NCBI GenBank assembly: GCA_903922825.1 | Contig: CAIXVE010000006.1 | Coordinates: 1 to 34,228 of the forward strand | Reading direction: 5' to 3' | DNA from: an uncultured Micrococcales bacterium | Lineage (GTDB): Bacteria > Actinomycetota > Actinomycetes > Actinomycetales > Microbacteriaceae | Length of the DNA: 34,228 nt | Shown: in pieces, positions 24,279 through 32,068 of the stretch | How the letters are laid out: every line of letters begins with the position of its first letter | Position numbering within the stretch: the stretch's first letter is position 1 | Notes under the pieces: model-generated | What the model was told of the DNA's origin: nothing | Seen by the model: only the letters and a program-made list of their open reading frames with translations | The model's database searches: none | Made by a program: the position numbers and the translations under genes

Positions 24279-25585
24279 AACCTGAAGAAGGAAAAATCTA
24301 CGGTGGTCGATACCGGCTAATCAAACGTATCGCTACCGGTGGTATGGGTGAGGTTTGGCAAGCGCAAGATGACATTATTTTGCGTCAGGTTGCAATCAAG
24401 ATTTTGAAACAACAATATTTGGGTGATCCTGATTTCGTGGAACGATTCAGGACTGAAGCTAAACATGCTGCAATGATCAACCATGATGGCATAGCTAACG
24501 TATATGACTATGGCGAAGATGAGGGGAGTGCTTATCTGGTTATGGAACTGGTTCCAGGTGAGGCGCTGTCATCAATTTTGGAGCGTGAGAAAACTCTTCC
24601 TGAGCAGCAAGTGATTTCAATCATTGCTCAAACTGCTTTAGCTTTAGATGCTGCTCACCGTGAAGGGTTAGTTCACAGAGACATCAAACCTGGAAATCTT
24701 TTAATCACGCCTGATGGAACTGTGAAAATAACTGACTTCGGTATTGCTCGCGTTGCTAATCAAGTTTCACTAACTCAGACCGGTCAAGTTATGGGCACCG
24801 TTCAATATCTTGCTCCAGAACAGGCAACCGGAAAACCTGCAACGGCAAGTGGTGACATTTATTCTTTAGGTATTGTGGCCTACGAAGCGCTAGCTGGAAA
24901 GCGCCCTTTCAAAGGTGAAACCCAAATGGCTATCGCTATGGCTCAGATCAATGACACTCCACCACCGCTGAGTTCTGAAATTGATTCAAGGCTTGTGAAG
25001 TTAGTTATGGACTGCATGGCTAAAAAGCCAGATCAACGGCCGCACACCGCTTTGGAGTTGGCCGCAAGGGCTGAAGCTCTGATGACTGAAGGCACAGCAT
25101 CTATCAAAGTAATTCCGCAACTGGTAAGTGATGAAACAACGGTTATCGACACAGATACGAAACCGATAACCACAGTTCCACCAATCTGGCCTTGGCTTGC
25201 ACTCATTGTGATTCTGCTAACCACGATTGGTGTTGTTGTTTGGGCTGGGCTCATTGCACCAAAGCAACATGTTGTTCCAACTCACAGTCCGAGCGTTACC
25301 CCAACGGTAACCCCGACCGATAGCAATACTCCTCTCCCGACTGACACCCCTGCAAAAGTGGTAGTCCTGCTAAGCGACTATCAGGATTTAGATGTTTCAC
25401 TTGTAGTTCCCCAACTGACAAGCCTCGGCTTAGTAGTTGTTCCAGTTGCAGGTGACTCGGTTCCTGCAGATGACCCTAGGATTTCGAAAGTTTATGAAAT
25501 TAGCCCTCTGGGGACTTTGACTGCGGGTAGCGCCATTCAGGTTTACTACTATCAGCAGGTAGCGGACCAGAACACTGGCAACTAG
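24275..25585 (+). CDS. pknA: Membrane Ser/Thr protein kinase
   Basis: Phosphorylates cell-division and wall-synthesis proteins. The 436-residue protein has a kinase domain (about 12-270) with the Gly loop ATGGMGEV, Lys42 (VAIK), HRD (134-136), DFG (154-156) and APE. A juxtamembrane segment, one membrane helix (about 305-326), a Pro/Thr linker (about 335-360) and a single C-terminal domain (about 361-428) resembling one divergent PASTA repeat follow. Mycobacterial PknA lacks PASTA repeats, so this extracellular domain deserves notice. GTG start with 4-bp overlap to pbpA; 43 bp separate it from pknB. Confidence 0.93.
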   Translation: MKPEEGKIYGGRYRLIKRIATGGMGEVWQAQDDIILRQVAIKILKQQYLGDPDFVERFRTEAKHAAMINHDGIANVYDYGEDEGSAYLVMELVPGEALSSILEREKTLPEQQVISIIAQTALALDAAHREGLVHRDIKPGNLLITPDGTVKITDFGIARVANQVSLTQTGQVMGTVQYLAPEQATGKPATASGDIYSLGIVAYEALAGKRPFKGETQMAIAMAQINDTPPPLSSEIDSRLVKLVMDCMAKKPDQRPHTALELAARAEALMTEGTASIKVIPQLVSDETTVIDTDTKPITTVPPIWPWLALIVILLTTIGVVVWAGLIAPKQHVVPTHSPSVTPTVTPTDSNTPLPTDTPAKVVVLLSDYQDLDVSLVVPQLTSLGLVVVPVAGDSVPADDPRISKVYEISPLGTLTAGSAIQVYYYQQVADQNTGN

Positions 25586-25628
25586 ATAAACTTTGATTTG
25601 GTAACGCTTTTTTTTGTGAGGAGTTCTA

Positions 25629-27455
25629 ATGACTGAAGGTAACCGAATCATAGCTGGACGCTATGAGTTGGGTGAACTGATCGGTCGCGGCGGCATGGCT
25701 GAGGTTTACTCAGGCACCGACACTCGATTAGGTAGAACTGTTGCCATTAAGTTGTTGAAGGCAGATCTAGCTGCAGACTCAAGTTTTGAAGTTCGTTTCC
25801 GCCAAGAAGCCCAGGCTTCTGCTCGCATGGCTCACCCAACAATTGTTCGTGTCTATGATGCCGGCGACGAAGTCTCGGTTGACGTGAATGGAGTTGAGCG
25901 TCACCTTCCCTATATAGTCATGGAGCTGGTTAGAGGAGAGGTGCTTAGAGATATTCTCAGGCAGCGCAAACTAACCCAGCAGGAAGCTATCGCCTATACC
26001 AGCGGTATCCTCACCGCATTAGAGTTCTCTCACGCTGCCGGGGTTGTTCACCGCGACATAAAGCCAGCTAACGTGATGATTACTGAAACCAGTCAAATCA
26101 AGGTGATGGATTTTGGTATAGCTCGAGCAGTTAGTGACTCGTCAGCAACCCTTGCTCACACAAACGGCATTGTTGGGACCGCTCAGTATTTCTCACCAGA
26201 GCAAGCTCGCGGTGAAACTGTTGACCTTCGCACAGATCTTTATTCAACCGGTGTCTTGTTATATGAAATGCTCACCGGTAGGCCACCTTTCACAGGCGAC
26301 ACTGCTGTCTCGGTTGCCTACCAACATGTGAGTGAAAACCCGGTTCCCCCGTCAATGGTTAACTCTTCTGTTTCTTTAGCTCTTGATTCAGTTGTTATGA
26401 AGGCCTTATCAAAAGACCGATTTGCTAGATTCCAATCTGCTGGAGAATTCAGAGCTGCTTTAGCTGCTGCCGCAGCAGGTGTTTCCATTGAACAGTTCAA
26501 TGATGGTGCTCAGCCTGCTACGGCACCCATGGATCCAATCAAGATAGATGAAACAGAACTAGATCCTTTCGATCAGTTGCTAGCTGAAGTTAATGAAGAG
26601 GCGACTGATTCTGTTGCTGAAGTTGAATATGAAGATGCCGACGACGGCTTTAGTCAGTTAGGTTTTGATACTGGATCAACCCAGATAGTCACACGAGTTT
26701 TGAAGACCAAGAAGAATAGTGCTGAACGTCCTTCTGCTGGTTTGTTTTGGGGGGTTGGCAGCGGTGGTGCTGTTCTAGTTATTGGTTTAATCATTTGGCT
26801 TATCTCAGGTGGTGCTTCACTACTTAACTTTGGTGGTGGAGGTGGTGGCAAGATTGCCGTTGCCAATGTGGTTGGTAAAACATATGAACAGGCATACACC
26901 GATCTAACCAATCAACAATTACTAGTTGATAGACAGCTTCAGCAGAGTGACACAATCCCACTGGGTACTGTTATTTCAACTGATCCTCCTGCCGGTCAAC
27001 AGGTTGGTATTAAAACAACTATCACTGTTTATGTTTCTGCTGGTGCTGAGCAAGTAGTGATGCCAGATCTTTCAGGTATGAGTGAACAGGATGCGACTCT
27101 CGCTATCACAAATGCGAAGTTAGTTTTAGGAACAATTACTCAAGCCGATTCTGCGACAGTTGCGCAGAACATGGTCATCTCAAGTGATCCTGCCGCGAAT
27201 CAAAGTATTCCTGCCGGTTCAACAATCAATCTTGTGATTTCAACAGGCACAGTAATAGTTCCGAATGTTGTGAATTTAGATAAGACAGATGCAACAGCAC
27301 AGTTAACTTCAGGCTCGGTTGGCTACACGGTTAACACTCAAGTTGATTCAACCTGCACAGGAACCGCTGGAACGACTGTAATCTCGCAATCCATAGCTCC
27401 AGGAATTCAGCCTCAAGGTCAAACAATTATCTTGACGCTTGAGTGTTTACCCTAA
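25629..27455 (+). CDS. pknB: Membrane Ser/Thr protein kinase with PASTA domains
   Basis: Main sensor kinase of the operon; PASTA domains are known to bind muropeptides or lipid II. The 608-residue protein has a kinase domain (about 11-280) with GRGGMAEV, Lys41 (VAIK), HRD (141-143), DFG (161-163) and an activation loop with several Thr. An acidic linker (about 305-345) precedes one membrane helix (about 372-393), a Gly-rich hinge and three PASTA repeats (about 409-470, 474-540, 541-606). The third has a Cys pair (576 and 606). ATG with strong GAGGAG ribosome binding site. The stop overlaps convergent trpG by 4 bp. Confidence 0.95.
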   Translation: MTEGNRIIAGRYELGELIGRGGMAEVYSGTDTRLGRTVAIKLLKADLAADSSFEVRFRQEAQASARMAHPTIVRVYDAGDEVSVDVNGVERHLPYIVMELVRGEVLRDILRQRKLTQQEAIAYTSGILTALEFSHAAGVVHRDIKPANVMITETSQIKVMDFGIARAVSDSSATLAHTNGIVGTAQYFSPEQARGETVDLRTDLYSTGVLLYEMLTGRPPFTGDTAVSVAYQHVSENPVPPSMVNSSVSLALDSVVMKALSKDRFARFQSAGEFRAALAAAAAGVSIEQFNDGAQPATAPMDPIKIDETELDPFDQLLAEVNEEATDSVAEVEYEDADDGFSQLGFDTGSTQIVTRVLKTKKNSAERPSAGLFWGVGSGGAVLVIGLIIWLISGGASLLNFGGGGGGKIAVANVVGKTYEQAYTDLTNQQLLVDRQLQQSDTIPLGTVISTDPPAGQQVGIKTTITVYVSAGAEQVVMPDLSGMSEQDATLAITNAKLVLGTITQADSATVAQNMVISSDPAANQSIPAGSTINLVISTGTVIVPNVVNLDKTDATAQLTSGSVGYTVNTQVDSTCTGTAGTTVISQSIAPGIQPQGQTIILTLECLP

Positions 27456-28087
27456 AGGTTAACTAGAGGGGAAAGCGTTTTGGCTTTCTCGGCTGCACCT
27501 TTAAGTCCGATTGATTCCAGCCAGTTACCTAACATTTGGTAACCACCCTGAGTCAACACAGACTCTGGATGGAACTGAACTCCATAAATAGGAAGCGACT
27601 TATGTTGCAAGCCCATGATGACTCCACCCTGAGTTTTACTTGTCACAATGAGATCTGCTGGAACAGTTGAAGCAACCACGGCCAAAGAGTGGTAACGGGT
27701 TGCTGTGAAGGGTTCTGGGACATCTTTATAGATCAGGCTGTCATCGTGATAGACCTGACTGGTCTTGCCGTGCATCAACTCTTCGGCTGAAGTGACTGTT
27801 GCACCCATGGCCTCAGCTATGGCTTGATGGCCTAGGCAAACCCCGAATATTGGCTGTTTGCTCTCCAACGCTAATTTCACAGTTGGAATGCTTAGCCCTG
27901 CTTGAGTTGGGGTGCCAGGTCCAGGGGATATCAGGACAGCGTCGTATTTAGCCAATAATTCAGGTAATTCAGCCTCAGATACGACATCGTTACGTAATAC
28001 CTCTGTCTGGGCACCTAACTGCTGCAAATAGCCATTCAGGGTGTATACGAAGGAGTCGTAGTTGTCTAAAACCAATATCTTTACCAT
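27452..28087 (-). CDS. pabA: Glutamine amidotransferase of anthranilate/aminodeoxychorismate synthase
   Basis: Releases ammonia from glutamine for anthranilate (tryptophan) or 4-amino-4-deoxychorismate (folate) synthesis. The 211-residue class I amidotransferase has nucleophile Cys84 (GVCLGH), His173 and Glu175 (FHPES), and the PGPGTP oxyanion region (55-60). All triad residues are present. In actinobacteria this gene is regularly found beside pknB, annotated trpG or pabA; the sequence alone does not separate the two roles, and the protein may serve both synthases. Its start is 42 bp from the divergent crgA start, and its stop overlaps pknB by 4 bp. Confidence 0.92.
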   Translation of the reverse strand: MVKILVLDNYDSFVYTLNGYLQQLGAQTEVLRNDVVSEAELPELLAKYDAVLISPGPGTPTQAGLSIPTVKLALESKQPIFGVCLGHQAIAEAMGATVTSAEELMHGKTSQVYHDDSLIYKDVPEPFTATRYHSLAVVASTVPADLIVTSKTQGGVIMGLQHKSLPIYGVQFHPESVLTQGGYQMLGNWLESIGLKGAAEKAKTLSPLVNL

Positions 28088-28117
28088 TAGGTTTTAAAGC
28101 CTAACTTGCTTACCTAT

Positions 28118-28129
28118 TAGAATTGCCTC
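28118..28129 (+). promoter_or_regulatory. Putative leaderless -10 element of crgA
   Basis: TAGAAT (28118-28123) is followed by TGCCTC and then the crgA ATG, identical in hexamer and spacing to the trhO element. No ribosome binding site is present between it and the start. Confidence 0.5.
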
Positions 28130-28417
28130 ATGTCTGAAAACGAAAAGAAATCACTAAAGTTCCTAAAGCGTCCAGCTAAGACTCAGGTCCCTGACTCAGT
28201 CAAAGCCAAGAAGGCTAACGATGGCAACCCTGCCTGGTTCTTGCCGGTGACTCTAACTCTGATGATTGTTGGTCTGCTCTGGATCATGGTTTATTACATC
28301 AGCCAGACTCTATACCCGCTAGGCGCAGGAACCCCTATCAACATCGGACCTGGAAACATCATGGTTGGTTTCGGTTTGATGTTTGTTGGTTTCGGTTTCC
28401 TAACTCGCTGGAAGTAA
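28130..28417 (+). CDS. crgA: Cell division protein CrgA
   Basis: Small actinobacterial membrane protein that helps place or stabilise the septum by contacting FtsZ and PBPs. The 95-residue protein has a basic cytoplasmic N-terminus (about 1-30), two membrane helices (about 34-55 and 73-92) and the family's NPAWFLP opening to helix 1 (about 33-39), ending in RWK. Size, topology and location next to trpG/pknB match the family. It is probably a single-gene transcript from a leaderless start. Its stop codon abuts the stop of the convergent rhomboid gene with no bases between. Confidence 0.95.
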   Translation: MSENEKKSLKFLKRPAKTQVPDSVKAKKANDGNPAWFLPVTLTLMIVGLLWIMVYYISQTLYPLGAGTPINIGPGNIMVGFGLMFVGFGFLTRWK

Positions 28418-29230
28418 TTAATTAATTGCATACGGCAATAAATTATTGCCGTAGATCCAAAGCCCTGCTAGAGCAACTGCAATTACTGCTACTAAAATAT
28501 AGAGTGTCGATTTCTCATTTGGTTTTCTAAACTTCACATAAACCAAAGCCACTAATCCACCGGCGATAAAACCACCAACGTGGGCTTGCCAAGCGATGCC
28601 TGGACTGAAGCTTAGGAAAAAGTTAATTCCAACCAACAGCATAAGTTGTCGAGCGTCGGCTTTCATGGCGCGTAAAACAATTACCAAAGCAGCCATCAAT
28701 CCAAAGATGGCTCCGCTAGCTCCAACAACACTTGTCATCGGTGCAGCTAGGAATAGAACTCCAAGGATTCCTCCAAATAGTGAAATGAAATAAAGAATTA
28801 TGAATTTCAGTTTTCCTAAAATCGGTTCAAGTATTCTTCCAATAATGAACAGCGACCACATGTTAAAAAGAATGTGAAGTAGATCCTGTGTGGAATGAGC
28901 GAAGCTTGAAGTTAAAGCGCGTTCAAGAGTTGAATAGCCCGGATACTTTGCGTAAAGCAATGCGTCGGTTAAAGTCGAATCTAACATCTGAAGTGCAAAA
29001 ACAACTATGTTGATTGCCATGAGAGCTAAGGTCAATGGCATTAGCTGGATCAGTGTTTTTTGGAAGTTGGCTTTAACAACTGTTGACTTAACTCCTGCAT
29101 CTTCAGGACATAGATAGCCAACAGCACCTGGTGTTGAGCATTCGGGACAGATGTATCTATCGCAACGTTGACAAGAAACCCCGGTCTCACGATCGGGGTG
29201 CTTGTAACAATATGTTAAGTCGTCAGTCAC
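28418..29230 (-). CDS. Rhomboid-family intramembrane serine protease with N-terminal zinc-finger-like segment
   Basis: Cleaves membrane proteins within the bilayer; the substrate is unknown. The 270-residue protein has about six to seven helices. The catalytic dyad is Ser172 (GASG, 170-173) and His217 (AHVGG), and the HILFNMW segment (119-125) is the usual oxyanion helix. The cytoplasmic N-terminus has seven Cys and one His in a B-box-like arrangement (C8, H11, C20-x2-C23, C28-x2-C31, C41), likely binding zinc. It begins 2 bp after the cyclophilin stop, so the two form an operon; the same cyclophilin-rhomboid-crgA neighbourhood is known in other actinobacteria. Confidence 0.92.
   Translation of the reverse strand: MTDDLTYCYKHPDRETGVSCQRCDRYICPECSTPGAVGYLCPEDAGVKSTVVKANFQKTLIQLMPLTLALMAINIVVFALQMLDSTLTDALLYAKYPGYSTLERALTSSFAHSTQDLLHILFNMWSLFIIGRILEPILGKLKFIILYFISLFGGILGVLFLAAPMTSVVGASGAIFGLMAALVIVLRAMKADARQLMLLVGINFFLSFSPGIAWQAHVGGFIAGGLVALVYVKFRKPNEKSTLYILVAVIAVALAGLWIYGNNLLPYAIN
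28431..28453. repeat. Perfect inverted repeat in the 3' end of the rhomboid gene
   Basis: TACGGCAAT and ATTGCCGTA form a 9-bp stem around AAATT, 13 bases beyond the crgA stop. It could act as the crgA terminator or block converging transcription, but no T-run follows on either strand, so the role is uncertain. Confidence 0.5.
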
Positions 29231-29232
29231 TA

Positions 29233-29763
29233 CTAATCGACTTTTTGAATCTCGATATTTGAAATCACAACTGGCTCAAGCGGCTTGTATTGGGATCCGG
29301 TTGGAACGCTAACAATCTTGTCAACTACCGCTCTTGAAGCTTCGTCGTTGACTTCACCGAAGACTGTGTGCTTTCCATACAACCAAGTTGTTGGTGCCAC
29401 GGTGATGAAGAACTGAGAACCGTTGGTTCCAGGTCCTGCGTTAGCCATGGCTAGCTTGTATGGCTCATTGAAGTTCAGTTCACTAATCTCATCGCCAAAG
29501 TTGTAGCCAGGTCCACCCATTCCCGTGCCAGTTGGGTCTCCACCTTGAATCATGAAATCAGGGATGATTCTGTGGAAGATAACCCCGCTATATAGCGGGG
29601 AGCTCTCCTGCTTTTCGCCTGTCTTAGGGTCAACCCAGCTCTTAGAGCCGTCAGCCAAACCTACGAAGTTGGCCACAGTCTGAGGCGCGTGAAGGCCGAA
29701 AAGGTCTACCTTGATCTCGCCATGGTTGGTTTTAATTGTTGCGATGTGAGTTGGATTGGTCAT
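29233..29763 (-). CDS. ppiA: Cyclophilin-type peptidyl-prolyl isomerase
   Basis: Catalyses cis-trans isomerisation of proline peptide bonds. From ATG 29763 the protein has 176 residues and no signal peptide, so it acts in the cytoplasm. Cyclophilin hallmarks are complete: FHRIIPDFMIQGGDPTGTG with the catalytic Arg, GTNGSQFFIT and the LYGKHTVFGEV loop. ATG 29763 is preferred over an in-frame GTG six codons upstream, because GGGAG lies 10 bases before it. It leads the operon with the rhomboid gene. This gene near crgA and the kinase cluster is a conserved actinobacterial feature. Confidence 0.95.
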   Translation of the reverse strand: MTNPTHIATIKTNHGEIKVDLFGLHAPQTVANFVGLADGSKSWVDPKTGEKQESSPLYSGVIFHRIIPDFMIQGGDPTGTGMGGPGYNFGDEISELNFNEPYKLAMANAGPGTNGSQFFITVAPTTWLYGKHTVFGEVNDEASRAVVDKIVSVPTGSQYKPLEPVVISNIEIQKVD

Positions 29764-29892
29764 GGCTCTATTCTCCCACACCGAGCAATCTAGACCCGAA
29801 TAGGCGTGGCTTTACGATGTCAGTGGCTATGGTTAATATGCTTAATGAGTTCCCGATTGGGAATATTGAGTCCTCGACCGATGGGGGAAGAC

Positions 29893-30141
29893 ATGAACCT
29901 AGAGATACACATTATGCGCGGTGAAACCGTCACCTCGCTAGAGATCCCTCACGAGGGTCTCACTGTCGCTAAATTCCAGATGGGCACTCCTGTAGAGGTG
30001 CTTAAAAACCGTTTAGATAAGGTTGCGAACCCTGAGATTGTTAGAAGAATCGTGGATTTGTATACCAATCCAGCCAACCTTGATCGTTTAGATCAGCTGG
30101 ATCAGAAACAAAGGCACCTGGTTATCCGCGATTACGTTTAG
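29893..30141 (+). CDS. Small protein of unknown function
   Basis: I do not recognise the family. The 82-residue protein is soluble, with a beta-rich N-terminal half (MNLEIHIMRGETVTSLEI, about 1-18) and an alpha-helical, charged second half (about 37-82) ending in RDYV. The start at 29893 is chosen because GGGGGAAG lies directly upstream; in-frame starts further upstream would add an unlikely Trp/Cys-rich stretch. Its last 20 bp overlap the 3' end of a convergent HTH gene. A small phage-type or toxin/antitoxin-type role is possible but not shown. Confidence 0.68.
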   Translation: MNLEIHIMRGETVTSLEIPHEGLTVAKFQMGTPVEVLKNRLDKVANPEIVRRIVDLYTNPANLDRLDQLDQKQRHLVIRDYV

Positions 30142-30394
30142 GCTTTGCTGGCCAATCTAGAGCACCAATGGTCTTCAAAAGTTCTTCTGGGGAGACTTTT
30201 AGCTCTGTGCACAGCCTAATTATGGTTCCTGATGGAATTTCACGCTCAAGGTGAAAATACCGACTCAAGCTTGATTTCTGAAAACCTGTTAAGTTTGCAA
30301 ATTGATTTAGTGATTTATATCCGCGAGCTTCGTACTTTGAAACAAACCAGTCCCAAGCTGCAGCAATCTGAGCTTCGCTGTATTTCTTTACCAT
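30122..30394 (-). CDS. Small HTH (XRE-like) DNA-binding protein
   Basis: A 90-residue protein with a Cro/C1-type helix-turn-helix at about 29-72. LNQFANLTGFQKSSLSRYF forms the scissor and recognition helices, and GTIIRLCTELKVSPEELL completes the fold. A basic tail (PAKPKRNRG) may contact DNA. The N-terminal helix (about 6-24) is extra and could mediate dimerisation. It is likely a transcription regulator; the target is unknown. AGGTAGG serves as ribosome binding site. Two near-identical palindromes, AGTTTGCAAA[C/T]T, lie within the gene (30292-30303) and upstream (30494-30505). It converges with the small unknown gene. Confidence 0.75.
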   Translation of the reverse strand: MVKKYSEAQIAAAWDWFVSKYEARGYKSLNQFANLTGFQKSSLSRYFHLEREIPSGTIIRLCTELKVSPEELLKTIGALDWPAKPKRNRG

Positions 30395-30503
30395 TTGTAC
30401 CTACCTGACTTTTTTAAAGCCCCATGCCCTTGCATCCAAAATCTATTTTATCCGCTTAAACGGGAACACTCAACTTTTTCACAACCGTTTCACAGTTTGC
30501 AAA

Positions 30504-31292
30504 CTAAATATGAAAAACTTCTCCAAAACCTTCGTGCTCAAAAACGCGAATGTGATCAACCAAAAGTTTGTTTGACGTTGGAAGATCATCAGCTAGTGGC
30601 CCCCCTAGGTTTCCCCCAACTGCCATGTTTAGTAGAAAGTAAAACTTCTGGTCATAAACCCAAGCATTAGGCGCAACGCTTTCAGGTGTTGCTGTGAAGT
30701 AAACGATGTCGTCGACGTGCCAAGAAATCTGGCCTGGCTTCCAGTAGATGCCAAACTCATGCCAATCATCGGCAAGCGGTTCAGTTGAGTTCAACTTTCC
30801 ACCGCAACCGTGATCACCGAAATATCCTGGACCATGCAAAGTTCCAAGCGCTTCATGAGGTGCCTTACCAACATATTCCATGATGTCGATTTCACCGGCT
30901 AGCGGCCAACCCTGCTCATCCATGCGAGCACCTAGCATCCAGAACGCAGGCCATAGGCCAACACCGGCAGGCACCTTAGCTCTTATGACGATGTGGCCAT
31001 ATTGAACCTGGAGTGTGTGCTTAGTGACGAGCCTTGCGCTGGACCAAGTAGCAGGTCCGTAATAGGCATCACCCTCAGAACCATCGCTAACCTGCTTGGC
31101 TTCTAGTTCTAGCTGATTAAATGCATTGGTGAAAGCATTCTTCTGGGTATAAACCTGCAGTTCATTATTACCCCAGCCAGGAATGCCATAATCTGTTCCA
31201 TCACCAAGATCTCTTTCCCAAATCTTCTCATTCGGGGCTGAGCCTGCAGGGACGCTAAATTCTTCGGACCATAGCAAAATCTTGTCAGTCAT
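30504..31292 (-). CDS. Glycoside hydrolase family 16 beta-glucanase, without signal peptide
   Basis: Predicted endo-beta-1,3(4)-glucanase (laminarinase-like). The 262-residue protein is a single GH16 jelly roll. The catalytic motif GEIDIMEYVG (133-142) supplies nucleophile Glu134, assisting Asp136 and acid/base Glu139. WPAFWMLG (114-121) and the C-terminal LNMAVGGNLGG (221-231) are family-typical. The protein starts MTDKILLWSEEF with no signal peptide, and an in-frame TAA five to six codons upstream (31311-31313) rules out a missed N-terminal extension. GAGAGAGAA upstream of the ATG is a plausible ribosome binding site. Export by another route, or intracellular action on imported oligosaccharides, are the alternatives. 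Confidence 0.9.
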   Translation of the reverse strand: MTDKILLWSEEFSVPAGSAPNEKIWERDLGDGTDYGIPGWGNNELQVYTQKNAFTNAFNQLELEAKQVSDGSEGDAYYGPATWSSARLVTKHTLQVQYGHIVIRAKVPAGVGLWPAFWMLGARMDEQGWPLAGEIDIMEYVGKAPHEALGTLHGPGYFGDHGCGGKLNSTEPLADDWHEFGIYWKPGQISWHVDDIVYFTATPESVAPNAWVYDQKFYFLLNMAVGGNLGGPLADDLPTSNKLLVDHIRVFEHEGFGEVFHI

Positions 31293-31313
31293 GTGGGGTT
31301 CTCTCTCAGATTA

Positions 31314-31341
31314 TTCACAGCCTAATCGCTATAAATAAAGT
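31314..31341 (+). promoter_or_regulatory. Candidate promoter of the Cys-rich surface protein gene
   Basis: TTCACA (31314-31319; five of six matches to TTGACA) and TAAAGT (31336-31341) are separated by 16 bases. Transcription would start near 31348, leaving a ~30-base leader with the strong ribosome binding site AAAGGAAAGAGG (31362-31373). Confidence 0.45.
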
Positions 31342-31378
31342 ACTCGAGTAACTAGGCTGTTAAAGGAAAGAGGTTTAT

Positions 31379-32008
31379 ATGAAACTACGCAAAGTCGCTA
31401 TTTTCAGTGTTTTATCTGGCGCGATGTTATTCGCAACCGTGGGGGCTGCCCATGCAGACGATGAAAACACTCCAACTCTGTATTCGTCAGAAGTTTGTGC
31501 TGACGGCTCAACCCCAACAATTGATGACAGCGGAAATTCTGTCTGTGCTGAAGATGTGAAGGTTGTTGCGACCTCTGATGCGGTTTGTTCTGATGGTTCA
31601 GATCCAATCGTTGACATGAGTGGCACTTCCGTATGTCCAGACTCGACAGACGGGACAATCAATTACTTCGGTGGAAACTGCACCGTATCGGCTGACGGTA
31701 GCGATCCGCAGTGCCCTCTGGGTGCTATTCGTCGTGATGCCACGCCTATCTCACCAGACCCAACACTCACCTCCTATACCGTAGATGACCCTGCGAATTG
31801 CAATGTAGATGCTACGAACACTGACACCGCTGCAACTCCAGCGCCTGAGTGCGTAATGATGTACTCAACTGCAACTGCAGACAATCAAAAAGAGTTCAAG
31901 TCAAACACTGTTGGTGGAACAAAAAACGATTCAAATCCTGCACTTCCATTGCTTGGTATTGCGGCAGCAATCGCTTTGAGTTTCGGAGCTAGAAAACTAG
32001 CTAACTAA
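31379..32008 (+). CDS. Cys-rich surface protein with internal repeat and C-terminal anchor
   Basis: I do not recognise the family. The 209-residue protein has a signal peptide (about 1-26, ending AHA). An extracellular region with eight cysteines (40, 56, 70, 86, 101, 112, 141, 158) suggests four disulfides. The C-terminal tail ALPLLGIAAAIALSFGARKL is a membrane anchor with positive stop, resembling a sortase signal without an LPxTG. An 18-residue unit, V-C-x-D-G-S-x-P-x-[IV]-D-x-S-G-x-S-V-C, occurs twice (39-56 and 69-86). It is a monocistronic gene with a strong ribosome binding site and a strong terminator, which suggests high expression. Confidence 0.8.
   Translation: MKLRKVAIFSVLSGAMLFATVGAAHADDENTPTLYSSEVCADGSTPTIDDSGNSVCAEDVKVVATSDAVCSDGSDPIVDMSGTSVCPDSTDGTINYFGGNCTVSADGSDPQCPLGAIRRDATPISPDPTLTSYTVDDPANCNVDATNTDTAATPAPECVMMYSTATADNQKEFKSNTVGGTKNDSNPALPLLGIAAAIALSFGARKLAN
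31493..31636 (+). repeat. Two-copy internal protein repeat, 90-base period
   Basis: Bases 31493-31546 and 31583-31636 encode two related 18-residue Cys-bounded units of the surface protein. The DNA copies have diverged more than the protein pattern, indicating an old duplication kept by selection. Confidence 0.7.
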
Positions 32009-32015
32009 ACGAATT

Positions 32016-32058
32016 AAAGTAAACGACCACTGGCTTCGAGTCGGTGGTCGTTTTCTTT
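32016..32058. terminator. Strong terminator, probably bidirectional, between surface protein and VOC genes
   Basis: AAACGACCAC (32021-32030) pairs perfectly with GTGGTCGTTT (32044-32053), with further pairing inside around a TCG loop. The outer AAAG (32016-32019) pairs with CTTT (32055-32058). It ends in TTTTCTTT on the plus strand and in TTTACTTTAATT on the minus strand, so it can end both convergent transcripts. Confidence 0.88.
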
Positions 32059-32068
32059 AATGCCCTGC

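Noticed and set aside
25586-25628. Eight-T run before pknB as a possible terminator
   Set aside because: No stable hairpin directly precedes the T run; only a weak 4-bp CCAG/CTGG pairing lies 30 bases upstream.
29806-29892. Upstream in-frame extension of the small 82-residue gene
   Set aside because: Encodes a Trp/Cys-rich stretch unlike the rest, and the GGGGGAAG ribosome binding site points to ATG 29893.
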